From: Ottelia alismoides
Lineage: Eukaryota; Streptophyta; Magnoliopsida; Alismatales; Hydrocharitaceae
Reading direction: 5' to 3'
DNA: 64,000 nucleotides
NCBI GenBank assembly: GCA_037367405.1
Contig: JAZKJV010009780.1
Span: 24,338 to 88,337, forward strand
Positions 1-10,270 of this stretch are shown piece by piece. Within the stretch, counting starts at the first letter, position 1; each line of letters begins with the position of its first letter. Below the pieces are notes generated by a model. It did not search any database, was not told the origin of the DNA, and worked only from the letters and a program-made list of their open reading frames with translations. The position numbers were made by a program, and so were the translations under genes.

Positions 1-912
1 AAGATATCCCGAACCGATTCTAGAATGTCCGAAACTATGTTTAAATCGAGGGTAGATATGACGGGTATGCCTGAAAAATTCGGTGGATAGAATTTTAAGC
101 GTTGGCAACAACGCATGAAGATCTGGTTAACCACCATAGGATTAATCTCGATGCTTGAAACCGATTGTCCTACGGTGGAGATGGAAAACCCCTCACCCGA
201 TAGCCATAAGGCGCAATCTGCGTGGAAGGAACGTGACCGTATATGTCATGGATGCATCTTGTTGGCTCTGTCCAACACGTTGTTTGACGTATATTGTTCA
301 TCCACGCAGACTGCGAAGGGGCTATGGGAAGACTTGGATCGGAAGTATAACACCGAAGACCTCGGTATTGAGAAATACTCCGTAGCTAAGTTTTTGAAGT
401 TTTCCATGGCCGAAGGGAAGTCTGTTTCTGAACAGGCACACGAGTTTTTACTCATGCTCCATGGTTTAGAGGATGCCGAAATGAAACTTCCAGAGAAGTT
501 TCAGGTCATGTGCATCATAGAGAAATTTCCCAAGTCGTGGGAAGACTTCGGTATGACCCTGAAACATAGAAAGGGGAAAATTTATATGGATGACTTGATG
601 GTGGCAATTGTCATAGAGGAGGAACACAGGAAACAAAAACATGTGCTTCCTGTTGATATTCAGGCTAAGGTCAATCTCATGACCTCGAAGGGCAAGGATA
701 AGAAGGGAAAGGGTCCTAATAACAATAAAATGAAACCAAAGGGCAAGATCCAGAAAAAGGCAAAGAATAAACCCTTCTGGCACTGTAATCAGGTTGGCCA
801 TTGGAAGAAGGATTGTCTGTCCTTGAAGGCTCAACCTAAGGCTACAGATGGGAGTCCACAAGTGAACATGATCACTACGGGACTCGGGGCTAGCGAGGGT
901 ATGTCTCTGTAA
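1..912 (+). pseudogene. copia gag, with internal stop and altered zinc knuckle
   Basis: Frame 1 is open from base 1 (first ATG at 25) to a TAG at 88-90 and then again to the TAA at 910-912. The stop falls just before the conserved NFKRWQ motif of copia gag, where many relatives have Gln, so it is probably a CAG to TAG change. The readable part after 115 is 265 residues: retrotran_gag-like helices, a Lys-rich stretch, then a CCHC-type knuckle near residue 220. The first Cys of that knuckle is Phe here (FWHC..GHWKKDC), which should abolish zinc binding. The reading frame shifts just before the protease. Confidence 0.85.
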
Positions 913-1664
913 AAGGTGAACTATACAATATCCATGATCCAAATGAGTGGCTCGTGGATACGGGAGCCAATGTAAACATATGTTCTGACAGAACGTTGTT
1001 TTCTTCATATCAGACCTGCAGCGGTGGGACTGTGAAGATGGGGAACGATTCTGCGGCCAGGGTGCTAGGGTCGGGACAAGTCAACTTGAGGTTCTCCTCT
1101 GGACGTGTCTGGACATTGCACAGGGTGCTGCATGTTCCTGACATCAAGAAGAATGTGTTATCTGGCTCTATCTTAGTTAAAAATGGTTTTGAATTAAACT
1201 TTAAATGTAATAAAGTTGTTATTCTGAGACATGGTGTCTTTTATGGTAAAGGCTATCTGGCTGATTTTGATTTGTTATTTAGAATTAGATGTGATTCAGT
1301 AAACATTAATGAAGTGAATTTTTTGAATGCTGAATGTTCTAATTCTGTATCTCATGTTGTGAATAATCTAGAATGTTGTGATCTGTGGCATGGTAGATTG
1401 GGACATGTAAACCTAAATTCAATTAAAAGAATGATGAATTTAGATTTGATCCCTAAACACACTATTGATAAAACTCAAAAATGTGAGATATGTGTGCAAG
1501 CTAAGACACCTAGGAAGTCTTTCCAGTCTGTCTCTAGAGATAGTGAGATCTTGGATCTAGTGCACACGGATATCTGTGAGTTTAATGGTGTGTTGACCCG
1601 AGACAATAAGAAATACTTTATCACCCTTATAGATGATGCAGTAGATATTGCTATGTATATCTAA
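903..1664 (+). pseudogene. copia protease and N-terminal integrase fragment
   Basis: This frame 3 segment opens just upstream of the gag stop, with an overlap of about 20 bp. It holds the aspartic protease signature DTGAN (Asp near 958), where most copia proteases have DSGA. A GAG-pre-integrase HHCC-like region follows (LWHGRLGH and CEIC), then the first catalytic Asp of the integrase core (VHTDI). The frame is lost just after the LIDD motif, near 1640, where the reading continues in frame 2. The upstream shift near 900 separates it from gag. Confidence 0.85.
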
Positions 1665-2725
1665 TGAAAACCAAGGATGAAGCCTTAAAGAAATTTCTTA
1701 TCTTTAAGAATGATGCTGAGTCACAAACAGGAAAAGTTTTTAAACACCTTAGGTCAGATAGAGGAGGTGAATATACCTCTAACTTATTTGATGAACAGTG
1801 CAAATCTTTTGGCATAGTTCATGAAGTTATGGCCCCATATTCACCGCAATCAAATGGGATAGCAGAACGGAAAAATAGAACCTTAACTGACATGATCAAT
1901 GCTCTCCTACAGAGTTCTGGACTTCCAACCTATATGTGGGGAGAAGCCTTGAATACGGCTTGCCATATTCTGAATAGGGCGCCTCCAAGACATATGGAAA
2001 AGTGTCCCTTTGAACTTTGGAGAAATAGGAAACTGAGGTTAAGATATCTCAAAGTGTGGGGCTGTCTCGCTAAGGTTTTAGTCCCGGAACACAAGAGAAA
2101 GAAACTTGGTCCTAAAACTGTTAATGCGGTCTTCTTAGGTTACTTGGAAAACAGCTATGCATATAGGTTCTTGGTAATTCGGTCGGAGATACCGGGCATA
2201 GATGTCAACACTATTGTTGAACTCCGTGATGCTACCTTCTTTGAGGATGTCTTCCCATTGAAGACTGGGATTCCTCAGAATCTGACCATTGAGGACGCCT
2301 CTGCATCAGGATCTATTCCAGATCAAGTGGAAAGGATATCGAATGTGGGGGTTGAGACTCAACCTGAACCCAATGATCTTTCTGAAGAGAATGAGCCAAG
2401 GAGGAGTAAAAGACCTCGGATAGCCAAGGATCTGGGTAGCGACTTCGTTGTCTACCAGATCGAGGGTGATCCACCAAGTTACAAGGAAGCCATGGCTTCA
2501 TCTGAAGCAAAACAATGGAAGGAAGCCATCAAATCTGAGATGGATTCCATTATAGCTAATGGGACTTGGGAGTTGGTTGATTTACTCAAAGGGTGCTCTA
2601 CTATTGGGTGCAAGTGGGTGTTTAAGAGAAAGCTTAGACCTGACGGATCAATTGAAAAGTACAAATCCAGATTAGTTGCCAAGGACTTTAGGCAAAAGGA
2701 AGGTATCGATTATTTTGATACCTAA
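1640..2725 (+). pseudogene. copia integrase core to early reverse transcriptase
   Basis: This frame 2 segment carries the second and third residues of the integrase DDE triad (SDRGGEYTS and PYSPQSNGIAERKNR), the integrase C-terminal region with a conserved FLGY block, and the start of the RVT_2 domain (WKEAIKSEMDS, GCKWVFKRK). It ends in a premature TAA at 2723-2725, directly before the conserved SPVTR block, which is found in the next frame. A one-base deletion near 2715 explains the break. Confidence 0.85.
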
Positions 2726-3876
2726 TCCCTGTGACTAGGATGACCACAATCCGGATGCTCATAGCATTGGCATCTGTATATGATCTCTCTATCCACCAAA
2801 TAGATGTGAAGACCTCCTTCTCGCATGGCGATCTTGAGGAAGAGATCTATATGGATCAACTGGATGGGCTTGTGACTCCTGGGAATGAGGGAAAGGTTTG
2901 CAAGCTTGGCAAATCCCTTTACGGATTGAAACAAGCACCAAAGCAATGGCATGAAAAATTTGACAAGACCATTTTATCATGTGGCTTTAAGGTTCATGAA
3001 TATGATAAGTGTGTCTATTCCAAGGTGAAAGGTGATGAGTGTATTGTCTTGTGCCTATATGTTGATGACATATTGTTGTTCGGATCACATATGAGGATTA
3101 TTAATGAGACTAAGGCATTCTTGAGTAGCAAGTTTGAGATGAAGGACATGGGTGTTGCTGATGTGATCTTGGGTCTCAAACTGACAAGGTCAGTTGATGG
3201 GATTGTAATTTCTCAATCTCACTATGTTGAGAAGGTACTTGAGAAATTTGGATATCAAGATTGCACAGCTGTAAGCACTCCTTTTGATTCATCCAAAACG
3301 TTGTTTAAGAATAAAAGTGGAGTACCTGTAGCACAGCTAAGGTATTCACAAGCGATAGGAAGTTTAATGTATCTTGCAAATTGCACGAGACATGATATTT
3401 CATTCTCGGTTGCAAAGCTGAGTAGATACACTAGCTGTCCTGACCGTACTCACTGGGAGGCTCTGGATCGAGTACTGAAGTACTTGAAGGGAACTATTTC
3501 TCTTAGTTTGCATTATGGTAGACATCCTTCTGTACTAGAAGGATACAGTGATGCAAGCTGGATAGGGAAAATAGAGGAGTCTGGGAGTAATGGTGTTACA
3601 GGGTATGTATTTACCCTTGGAGGCGGTGCAGTCTCCTGGAGGTCTGTGAAGCAGACCATTCTAGCTCGATCCACCTTTGAGGCCGAGCTGTGTGCTTTGG
3701 ACACCACTGGAATTGAGGCTGAATGGCTAAGGGAACTTCTGTCTGAGATTCCCGTGGTAGGTCAGCTTGTTCCTGTGTCGGTACATTGTGATAATATGAC
3801 CACAATTGCAAGATCAAGAGTTCAAAGTTCAATCAGAAAACAAGGAGACACATACAAATCAGACTTAAGACGTTAA
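2710..3876 (+). pseudogene. copia reverse transcriptase and RNase H
   Basis: Frame 1 resumes at PVTR and carries the RT palm with an intact YVDD box (codons near 3058), the YGLKQAP and LGLKL blocks, the RT-RNase H connection (GSLMYLANCTRHDI), and an RNase H domain with YSDASW, FTLGGGAVSW and STFEAELCALD. The catalytic motifs look intact, but the last RNase H helix is lost to a frame change near 3830, and the frame then stops at 3876. The segment is otherwise well conserved, so the element probably decayed fairly recently. Confidence 0.87.
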
Positions 3877-3971
3877 GGGATTTGGTGTCTCGAGGAATGT
3901 TGGCTGTGGATTTTGTTGGATCCAAAGACACCACGGCAGATCCGTTGACTAAGGAACTTGATAATCTTTAG
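3831..3971 (+). pseudogene. C-terminal tail of copia RNase H, shifted frame
   Basis: In frame 3 the last RNase H segment is readable: RRHIQ, then LKTLRDLVSRGML and the family signature DTTADPLTKEL, with a TAG at 3969-3971. It overlaps the end of the preceding frame 1 segment and marks the 3' end of the pol gene. Confidence 0.82.
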
Positions 3972-4581
3972 TCCTAAAGTCTAGGCTTGGGATGGGACTG
4001 AGACCCATTGGAGTTCCTCTACAGTAGCAACCCAACCTATCTAAGTGGAGATCCCACAAAGTAGGTTCAATGTGGTAATAACAAGCTGTTTGGAGAACTG
4101 GTTGGTACTCTAATTTTAATGCGTAAGCATGAGTGTCTTATCCCTGGAAGCTTGAGTGCCACTTAAGCTGCAAGTTTAGGAAGAGCGTAGGCTCTGAATG
4201 GGTTCAAGCCTTTGGGCAGGATATTTGCAGTGCATCCTTGGAGAACGCCACCTATGTGAGTGTTACTGTGGGCCGCAGTTAAAGGAAGAGGGTCTTTCCT
4301 GAACACACTAATGAAACAGGATAAGGGTGCATGGCCTTTAAGAGCACCAACCCTTAAGATTGTACCAAGAACAACGCTTTGTTGTTTCTACCGTATACTT
4401 TAACACTAAGGTCTGAAGTTCAAGACGTAGTTCACTTCGTTCCTGTTAAAGTGAAAGTAGTAAACGCAGGTAGAGGTTCAAATCGGAAGGTACCTTTACT
4501 GAAAGCAAAGTGTAGGCAGCCGAAAGAAGTCTTTTAAATCCTTTTGAATCTCTTTTTCAAATTGGGGAATTCGTGGGGGAT
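3972..4581 (+). other. non-coding 3' region of copia-1 with polypurine tract
   Basis: About 600 bp between the pol stop and the LTR holds no recognisable coding sequence. It ends with the purine run GTGGGGGAT at 4574-4582, next to the LTR start, which is the expected plus-strand priming tract. Confidence 0.7.
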
Positions 4582-5495
4582 TGTTGTATTCAAAATTGTA
4601 TTTAGACTTTAATTGGAAAGTTTATGTAATTACAATTGGAAATAATTTGGTTTCAATTGGGAAACCAAATGTTTTGGAGGGAAAGTTTGGGAATTCTCAA
4701 ATTTGAAATATAGAAAGTTTGGGTGGAAGTTTAGTACCATATCGTGGAGAACTAAACTTTTGGTGGACTTATATATGAGTTCACACCCCCAAGCTCTTGT
4801 AGCAATAGTAGAGAGGAGGAATGGAGGACCACACACGCGCGCGCGCACTCCGCTCCGTCTCTGTCTCCATCTCCATTATGGGCGTGATTTTTGGGATCCG
4901 AAAGGCTGCGTTTTAGGACGCGTTTTCGGAAACCAAAGGTAACCGCGCGCTAGGGCACACGAGCCTCTCTATATATATTCCTCACTCGACGCGGTTTTTC
5001 TTCCCTCGTAAGAAAAATCTCTCTCACGCCGTCTCTCTCTCTGGTTCTTCCTCTCGCGGACGAACGTTTTTTCTTCTTCCTCTCTCGGCTGCAGTTCTTT
5101 GAGGTACAATCGAGGACGATCCCGTTGGTGGGCGCCGACGACGATCGTGAACCGTCGTATCCTGGGAGCGGATCGCCAGTACCCTACGCACCGGTATTGT
5201 GGGGGCGATATCTTCTCTAAGGACAGTCCATTTCATGGACGCTTCGGTGACTTCTAAACTGATCTTTATTTTATTTTGGTTGCCGCAATATGTTTATTGC
5301 TTTACCCTTTCTGGATCATGTCCGTGTTATTTATGTTTCTGTTCTATTAATCGGTTCATGTTTGCATTGTATAATCGGATAATGATTGGGAAACATACGT
5401 TTAATGTAATCTTATTCGGTATTATTTCTCTGTTAACTCATTTGGATCCGATAATTCACTGTTTAATATATGCACTGGTAATCCTATTTTCAACA
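4582..5495 (+). repeat. putative 3' LTR of copia-1
   Basis: The segment starts TGTTG right after a polypurine tract and the best end is CAACA at 5491-5495, giving inverted termini and a 914 bp LTR. A TATA-like run lies near 4970-4978 and is followed by a CT-rich leader, as expected for U3-R. The other LTR lies outside the window, so the right border rests only on the terminal inverted repeat. The LTR also contains a short (CG)n run near 4837. Confidence 0.65.
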
Positions 5496-6679
5496 TATTC
5501 TTAGCCAACTATACATTCTTCCCAATCATCTTTATATTAGTAAATTAATACATATTCCTATAAAGATGCTTATTATCTTTCTTTTCAGTCTACTACCCCC
5601 AAATTTTAATTAACTAAATTATGCCCCCAACGTCACTTTATGGAATGTTGGTCACAATTTTCAAGATCATTATGACTTCCATTTGAATTAACCTATTATA
5701 CTATTCGATTATTCTATACTTAGTTGACTAATCATTTCCTTCAGTCGACTATATTGGTCTATGAATGGGCATTGTATTCTAGTCATTGGTAACTTCTTAC
5801 CTAAGCTTCTTTACTTGCCCCAAATGATCGCTAAGCACTTCTAGCCCTATAAATAGGACCCCCAAGTCCTTTTACACTTCACTTAAGCTAAGAACTCGTA
5901 AAGTTACATTGATAGACATCCTAAGCGAGTTATGAGTTAAATTTCTCTTATTATTTTATATGCTTCACTGTAGTTGTTCAAGCTCTAACGAGCTTAAGTG
6001 CATATCCAGGTTCATCCAAGTTGAACAAGAAACTCAAAGATGTGTTCCTCATTTATCAATCCCAAGTAAGCTTGTGTTTAACATTATTTATTAGTAAGGC
6101 ATCTTTGTTGCCTGCCTTAGTAAATATGTGCATAAGTGGTGACTTCTTTTCTTTGCGGGTGATAATTAAAATCTTTCTTGAAAGTTGTCCAAAGAAGTGT
6201 CCAAGTTGCATATGAAGATGTGTCATGCTCGTTCCATGGTAGCAAAGATAGTGAAAGGTTGCTTTACCAAGAGAGCGAGGAGGATATTCTTTTAGGGCGT
6301 GAAGTTCTACGTTATGAGTTTTACCCATGTAGGTTCCCATGTTTAAATCAACATGTCAATTGCAATTTACTCCTTCTCTTCTGTCTTTGTAGTTTGTGAA
6401 ATTTCAATTTATAGTATTATTTGGAATTATTGTTACTGCACAATTCACTGCGCTCCGTCTTGTGTCAAACTTAAAGAAGCTACGACAAAAAAACTGAACA
6501 ATATATATAGGAGGCGGGGGAAATGGGGAAACGAGTCATTTGCTTTAAAAGTTGTACTCATGGTTGCTAGCTCTACAAATAGTCAAAAGAAAATATCCAA
6601 TAAAAGGCAACACCTAAGTATTATTATGCGATTTGATGTAATGATATAGTGTGAGAGACATTATTTGCTACAAATTTCA
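5496..6679. other. intergenic, no gene recognised
   Basis: Short ORFs here have no recognisable domain. A CTATAAATAGG box near 5848 is followed by a leader-like stretch, and a very similar box occurs in the copia LTRs at 40.5 and 42.9 kb. This may be a decayed LTR, but I cannot find its partner or borders. Confidence 0.4.
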
Positions 6680-6706
6680 ATATATATATATATATATATA
6701 TATATA
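6680..6706. repeat. (TA)n microsatellite, left border of foldback chain
   Basis: This is an uninterrupted alternating TA run. It directly abuts the left end of foldback element F1a. Confidence 0.97.
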
Positions 6707-7072
6707 GGAAAAAATGGGGCTGCCCCAGCCCCGTTTTTCGGCGTTTTTTTTATTTTTTTTTTAGAAAAATAAAACCATGTATATTCATCCATATATCCCT
6801 CCTACATGTCATTCGAATTTCGTCAGAAACAGAGACTCCTACGGCCTCCATCTCGATGGTATCGATTTAAAAAAATCCTGTTACCGTTAAAAAATTACTG
6901 TCCGGATGGAGGCCGTAGGAGTCTCTGTTTCTGACGAAATTCGAATGGTATATAGGAGGGATATAGGGATGAATGTAAATGGTGCTATTTTTCAAAAAAA
7001 ATAAAAAAAATTGTCCAAATAAGGCGGGGGCAGCCATGTTGGCTGCCCCTAGGGGGCAGCCACATATGACCC
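6707..7072. mobile_element. F1a: palindromic foldback element bounded by (TA)n
   Basis: Two inverted arms of about 150 bp flank a short spacer near 6862-6902. Each arm runs from a GGGGCTGCCCC/GGGGGCAGCC end through a poly-T/poly-A stretch and a CATCCATATATCCC block to an inner AGAGACTCCTACGGCCTCCA block. The whole unit can fold as one hairpin. No ORF makes sense as a protein. Both ends abut TA runs (6680-6706 and 7073-7083). Further copies lie at 7495, 11716, 13376, 14039 and 59106. It is a non-autonomous, MITE-like element; the superfamily is unknown. Confidence 0.85.
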
Positions 7073-7083
7073 ATATATATATA

Positions 7084-7468
7084 GGGGGCAAGGAGCCTAC
7101 ATCGGGTGGTGTAGGTAACTTACCTACATCAGGTCATTTTTTTCGTTATTTTGTATTTTTTCAAATGAAACCTCACTGGGATTTACTTAATATATAGAGT
7201 GGATTATGTGTTTCAAATTTCATGGGAAAAAATATTTCTAACATGCCCATCTGAAGGTAGTCATTTTCAGCAATTCTGAGACCGTTAAAATCTGACGGTC
7301 TTGATGGAGGGGATAGAAGTCTAGACTTCAATTGAATTTGGAATGACACAATGGTGGTATATGATGTAAATCCACGAAGATTTCATTTCAAAAAAATTAA
7401 AAATTAATGAGAAAAAAACCCGATGTAGGTAAGTTACCTACATCACCCGATGTAGGCTCCTTTTTCCC
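7084..7468. mobile_element. F2: second, unrelated foldback element bounded by (TA)n
   Basis: The left end reads AGGAGCCTACATCGGGTGG followed by TGTAGGTAAC; the right end carries the inverted copy (ACCCGATGTAGGCTCC). Inside the termini is a second small palindrome (GTAGGTAACTTACCTAC). The interior has a shorter inverted pair around 7290 (GACCGT..ACGGTC). It shares no sequence with F1 but is also bounded by TA runs (7073-7083 and 7469-7494). Confidence 0.8.
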
Positions 7469-7494
7469 ATATATATATATATATATATATATAT
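7469..7494. repeat. (TA)n microsatellite between F2 and F1b
   Basis: This is an uninterrupted AT run of 26 bp between two different foldback elements. Confidence 0.96.
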
Positions 7495-7874
7495 GGAGTT
7501 GATGGGGTTGCCCCCAACATGGCTGCCCCGCCCCATTTTTGGGTAAATTTTTTTATTTTTTTGAAAAATATCGTCATGTATATTCATCCATATATCCCTC
7601 CTATATGCCATTCGAATTTCGTCAGAACAGAGACTCCTACGGCCTTCTTCCAGATAGGGTCGATTTAAAAAATCTTGCGACCGTTAAAAAATTGACATAT
7701 GGATGGAGGCCGTAGGAGTCTATGTTTCTGACGAAATTCGAATGACATATAGGAGGGATATAGGGATGAATATACATGGTCATATTTTTTCCAAAAAATA
7801 AAAAAATTTGCCCAAAAATGGGGTGGGGGCAGCCATGTTGGCTACCCCTAGGGGGCAGTCCCATTTTTCTCTCT
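7495..7874. mobile_element. F1b: second copy of the F1 foldback family
   Basis: This is a full-length palindrome with the same arms as F1a (CATCCATATATCCCTCC, GAATTTCGTCAGAA, GACTCCTACGGCC and their inverted copies). The outer ends carry the same GGGGCAGCC/GGCTGCCCC blocks. The left border is the 7469-7494 TA run and the right border is a short TA run at 7875-7881. The arms remain highly similar to each other, which suggests recent insertion or conversion. Confidence 0.85.
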
Positions 7875-7881
7875 ATATATA

Positions 7882-8690
7882 AGGGCCACTTCAAATGAGG
7901 TGGGGTCTCACCGATATTGTGGTGAGCCATCGAGCAGATTCGTCAGATCTCAATCTGACAGTTGTATCAAAAACCTCATCCAAAAGGCCATTTTCGTTAA
8001 ATTGATTTCATTAATTTTGAGTTTCATTTATTGATTTCAAATTGCCATTCAAAGCTTTTCTCGATTTGGTATTTTCACAAATACTTTTATTGATTAATTT
8101 CCGATTTTATTCCAAACGATCTGAAATCAACCATAACTTTGTAAAGTACAACGGATTTTTGTAAAATATATTTTACTCTTTGTAAATTTTCGTTAATGAC
8201 TTCATTTTATTACTGTAATTTCATTTTGTAAATGATTGTATCAGTTTTGTAAAATGTGTACATTCATTTTGTAATTCCAGCGAGTTTTTGTAAGATTATT
8301 TTTCCTCTTTATAAGCTTCAACTTTTTTGTAATTGTGTATGTTTGTTCTGTAAAAAATCCGTGAATCTTTGTAAATGAATCTCCCTCCTTTGTAAAATTC
8401 ACGCATGTTTTCCACTACGTTAAAGTTCAATTGCCATACATGTTTTCGAGTCCTGCAAAATAGAGAAAAAACATTGAGATTTGTAAAAAAGGTAAATAAA
8501 TATGTAAATCTGAATATCAGTTAAGTAAAATTATTATACGATAATGTAACGGAATCTCCCTCTTTTGTAAGAACCTGCAAAATAATAAATATGTAAACAA
8601 ACATCAGGATATGTAAAAATAACAAATCAAAATGTAAATATGAATGTCATATATGTAAAATAACTATATCACAATGTAAATCCACACCTC
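7882..8690 (+). repeat. E1 left inverted arm with TTTGTAA word array
   Basis: This is the inverted counterpart of 10705-11647. TTTGTAA or TTTTGTAA words recur at least ten times between about 8130 and 8400 with irregular spacing. Such subterminal word arrays are often transposase-binding sites in plant DNA transposons; that role is inferred here. Confidence 0.75.
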
Positions 8691-9203
8691 ACCTCCCAAT
8701 AGGGGAAGGGTACCGTCGTCGTTGTCTTCAACAGTCAAGAGGGAGGAGGCGGGCGGAGATCTCGGCGGCGCTGGCCGCCTGTGGTGATGAGGCGCGAGGT
8801 GGTCGGAGAGGGGCACCTTGCAAAGACGGCGGAACGAGATGATGCGGCCGCACGAAGATGGTTGCGCAGTTGGAGTTGCGCGGAAGCAGTCGACACTTCG
8901 GAGTCAACGGCGAGGCACCACGTTGGAGGACGTGCAGGCGGAGCGTGGCCTAACGGAGAGCGGCCGAGCGATAGGGGCGCGAGCGAATCACGAGAGAGGA
9001 TGGAGGGAGTGCCTCGTCAATCAAGAGACAGGGAGAGATAATGGAAATAATATAATGACTTACCATAAAAATAGGATCTATGGTTGTCACATTCTATATT
9101 TAGAATATGACAATGACGAAAATGGTTTTCAGTCATTAAATTAATTTAGTTAATGTATCATTAATTCCAGTCGTGAGATCCAAAATAGAAGGATGAGATT
9201 GAG
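8691..9203. other. GC-rich internal segment of E1, left part
   Basis: Base composition changes abruptly to GC-rich at about 8700 and returns to AT-rich near 9040. Overlapping ORFs in several frames are Arg/Glu-rich and look like by-products of composition. It may be a captured exon fragment, but I do not recognise a source gene. The last 60 bp lead into an inverted E1-type terminus at 9204-9249. Confidence 0.45.
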
Positions 9204-9249
9204 GGCTCACCACAATATTAGTGAGACCCCGTCTCATTTGAAGTTTCTC
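9204..9249 (-). repeat. internal E1-type terminus T2
   Basis: GGCTCACCACAATATTAGTG followed by AGACCCC and CTCATTTGAAG matches the E1 end in inverted orientation and abuts a TA run. The 15-20 bp inside it match those inside T3 at 9532, not those inside the outer ends, so T2 and T3 form their own pair facing the hairpin between them. Confidence 0.75.
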
Positions 9250-9287
<38 letters not shown>

Positions 9288-9447
9288 GAGTGATCCTATG
9301 AGAGCAAAAAAATGTGAGAGCATGAAAGCATGCATTCTGGACCACATGATATGTTTTCTCTCTCCTGCTCTTCTCTCTCCTGGTTGAATCATGTGGTCCA
9401 GAATGCATTCTCTCATGCTCTCACAGATTTTGGCTCTCATAGGATCA

Positions 9448-9491
<44 letters not shown>
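9250..9491. mobile_element. H: (TA)n/(GA)n-bounded hairpin element
   Basis: A TA run (9250-9274) and GA run (9275-9287) precede a palindrome whose arms start GAGTGATCCTATGAGAGC and continue through GCATGCATTCTGGACCACAT. The arms meet across a CT-rich loop near 9355-9385. The right arm ends at 9450 and is followed by TA (9451-9480) and GA (9481-9491) runs. It is a third unrelated palindrome bounded by microsatellite DNA, sitting between the two internal E1-type termini. Confidence 0.8.
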
Positions 9492-9492
<1 letters not shown>

Positions 9493-9532
9493 CTTCAAAT
9501 GAGTTGGGGTCTCACCGATATTGTGGTGAGCC
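9492..9532 (+). repeat. internal E1-type terminus T3
   Basis: CTTCAAATGAGTTGGGGTCT then CACCGATATTGTGGTGAGCC matches the E1 left end and directly follows the microsatellite run that ends element H. The sequence just inside (CTTAATCTCGTCC) pairs with that inside T2. Confidence 0.78.
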
Positions 9533-9779
9533 CTTAATCTCGTCCATTCCTAATTAATCGGATGGCTATCATTAAGCGCATATTAATGAGTATTATTTTA
9601 TTGATTACAAACGCATTTACGTCATTTTAACTTTTATAATTATAGTATATACTCATACATTCCTGCTGCAATTATCTTGCGGCAATTATCTCCCAATCGG
9701 ATGGCTAATTATAGTATATACCCATATGTTCCTGCGGGGTGTGACCTTGACAAGGCCGCAGGATCACATCATAGGGGCT

Positions 9780-10270
9780 AATTGGGTTGCTTCGGAAAGG
9801 TGGGATAGGGGTGGAATGTCTCCGACTTGCGATCGCCCCAGAGCTGAGAAGGGCTCCCTGGGCGAGACTGTAGCTGAGTCTGATCCCATGGATCGGAACA
9901 TTGGTGAGGGCAACTGCTCATGGTTCTCACGACTGAGAAGTTCCTGTCCTGGAAATGCAAAGACAGCATTTGCCGTGCTGACGGTTCCGCTGCTGCAAGG
10001 TTCCTTCATGGCGGAACCAAGGTCAATATTGTCTCGATCGATGTATCCTACCCTTGATGTCGGAGACCGCATTCTCACTAAAAAGGTAATTTGATTTCAT
10101 TATGTTACGAATTTTGGTTATGTCCCCAAGCAAAGAGCAAACTCATATATGTTTAAATTGATGTTTGGTCTTTGTAAATGTTTTTTCTTGTAGGGGGCCA
10201 CTTCCGATCAAGAACATCATTGCAAGATCTGTGATGCGCTATTGGCCGCCATCAAAGATATCCGATATTA
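9780..10270 (+). pseudogene. captured thylakoidal processing peptidase (type I signal peptidase) exons
   Basis: Thylakoidal processing peptidases are plastid serine/lysine signal peptidases that remove thylakoid transfer peptides. Exon-like piece 1 (to 10086) reads AEPRS..SRSMYPTLDVGDRI, which includes the SMYPT box with the catalytic Ser; it ends AAG followed by a GT donor. After 107 bp, an AG acceptor at 10192-10193 starts piece 2, which reads GPLPIKNIIARSVMRYWPP, the conserved C-terminal block. The donor is phase 0 but the acceptor lacks the first two bases of a Trp codon, so the internal exons that hold the catalytic Lys were lost. It lies inside transposon E1 and cannot encode an enzyme. 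Confidence 0.85.
10087..10193 (+). other. intron-like spacer between captured exons
   Basis: It begins GTAATTTGATTT and ends TTTTCTTGTAG, a good plant donor and acceptor. Because the flanking exon phases do not match, it is probably the 5' end of one host intron fused to the 3' end of a later one. Confidence 0.6.

Larger units (their letters stand above)
1..5495 (+). mobile_element. Ty1-copia LTR retrotransposon, 5'-truncated by the window edge, degenerate
   Basis: Gag, protease, integrase, reverse transcriptase and RNase H come in Ty1-copia order on the + strand, followed by about 600 bp of non-coding DNA, a purine-rich tract (GTGGGGGAT) and a putative 3' LTR starting with TGTTG at 4582. 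The 5' LTR and primer binding site lie before base 1. The coding region is broken by an in-frame TAG at 88-90 and frame changes near 900, 1640, 2715 and 3830, so the copy cannot make a full polyprotein. The frames run 1, 3, 2, 1, 3, as expected from independent small indels rather than programmed frameshifting. Confidence 0.93.

Noticed and set aside
7090..7140. CRISPR-like or riboswitch-like palindromes
   Set aside because: The palindromes belong to foldback transposon ends; the genome is a plant nuclear one.
8781..9144. ORFs of 86 and 108 codons in GC-rich DNA
   Set aside because: Open in several frames at once, Arg/Glu-rich, no domain; best explained by base composition inside E1.
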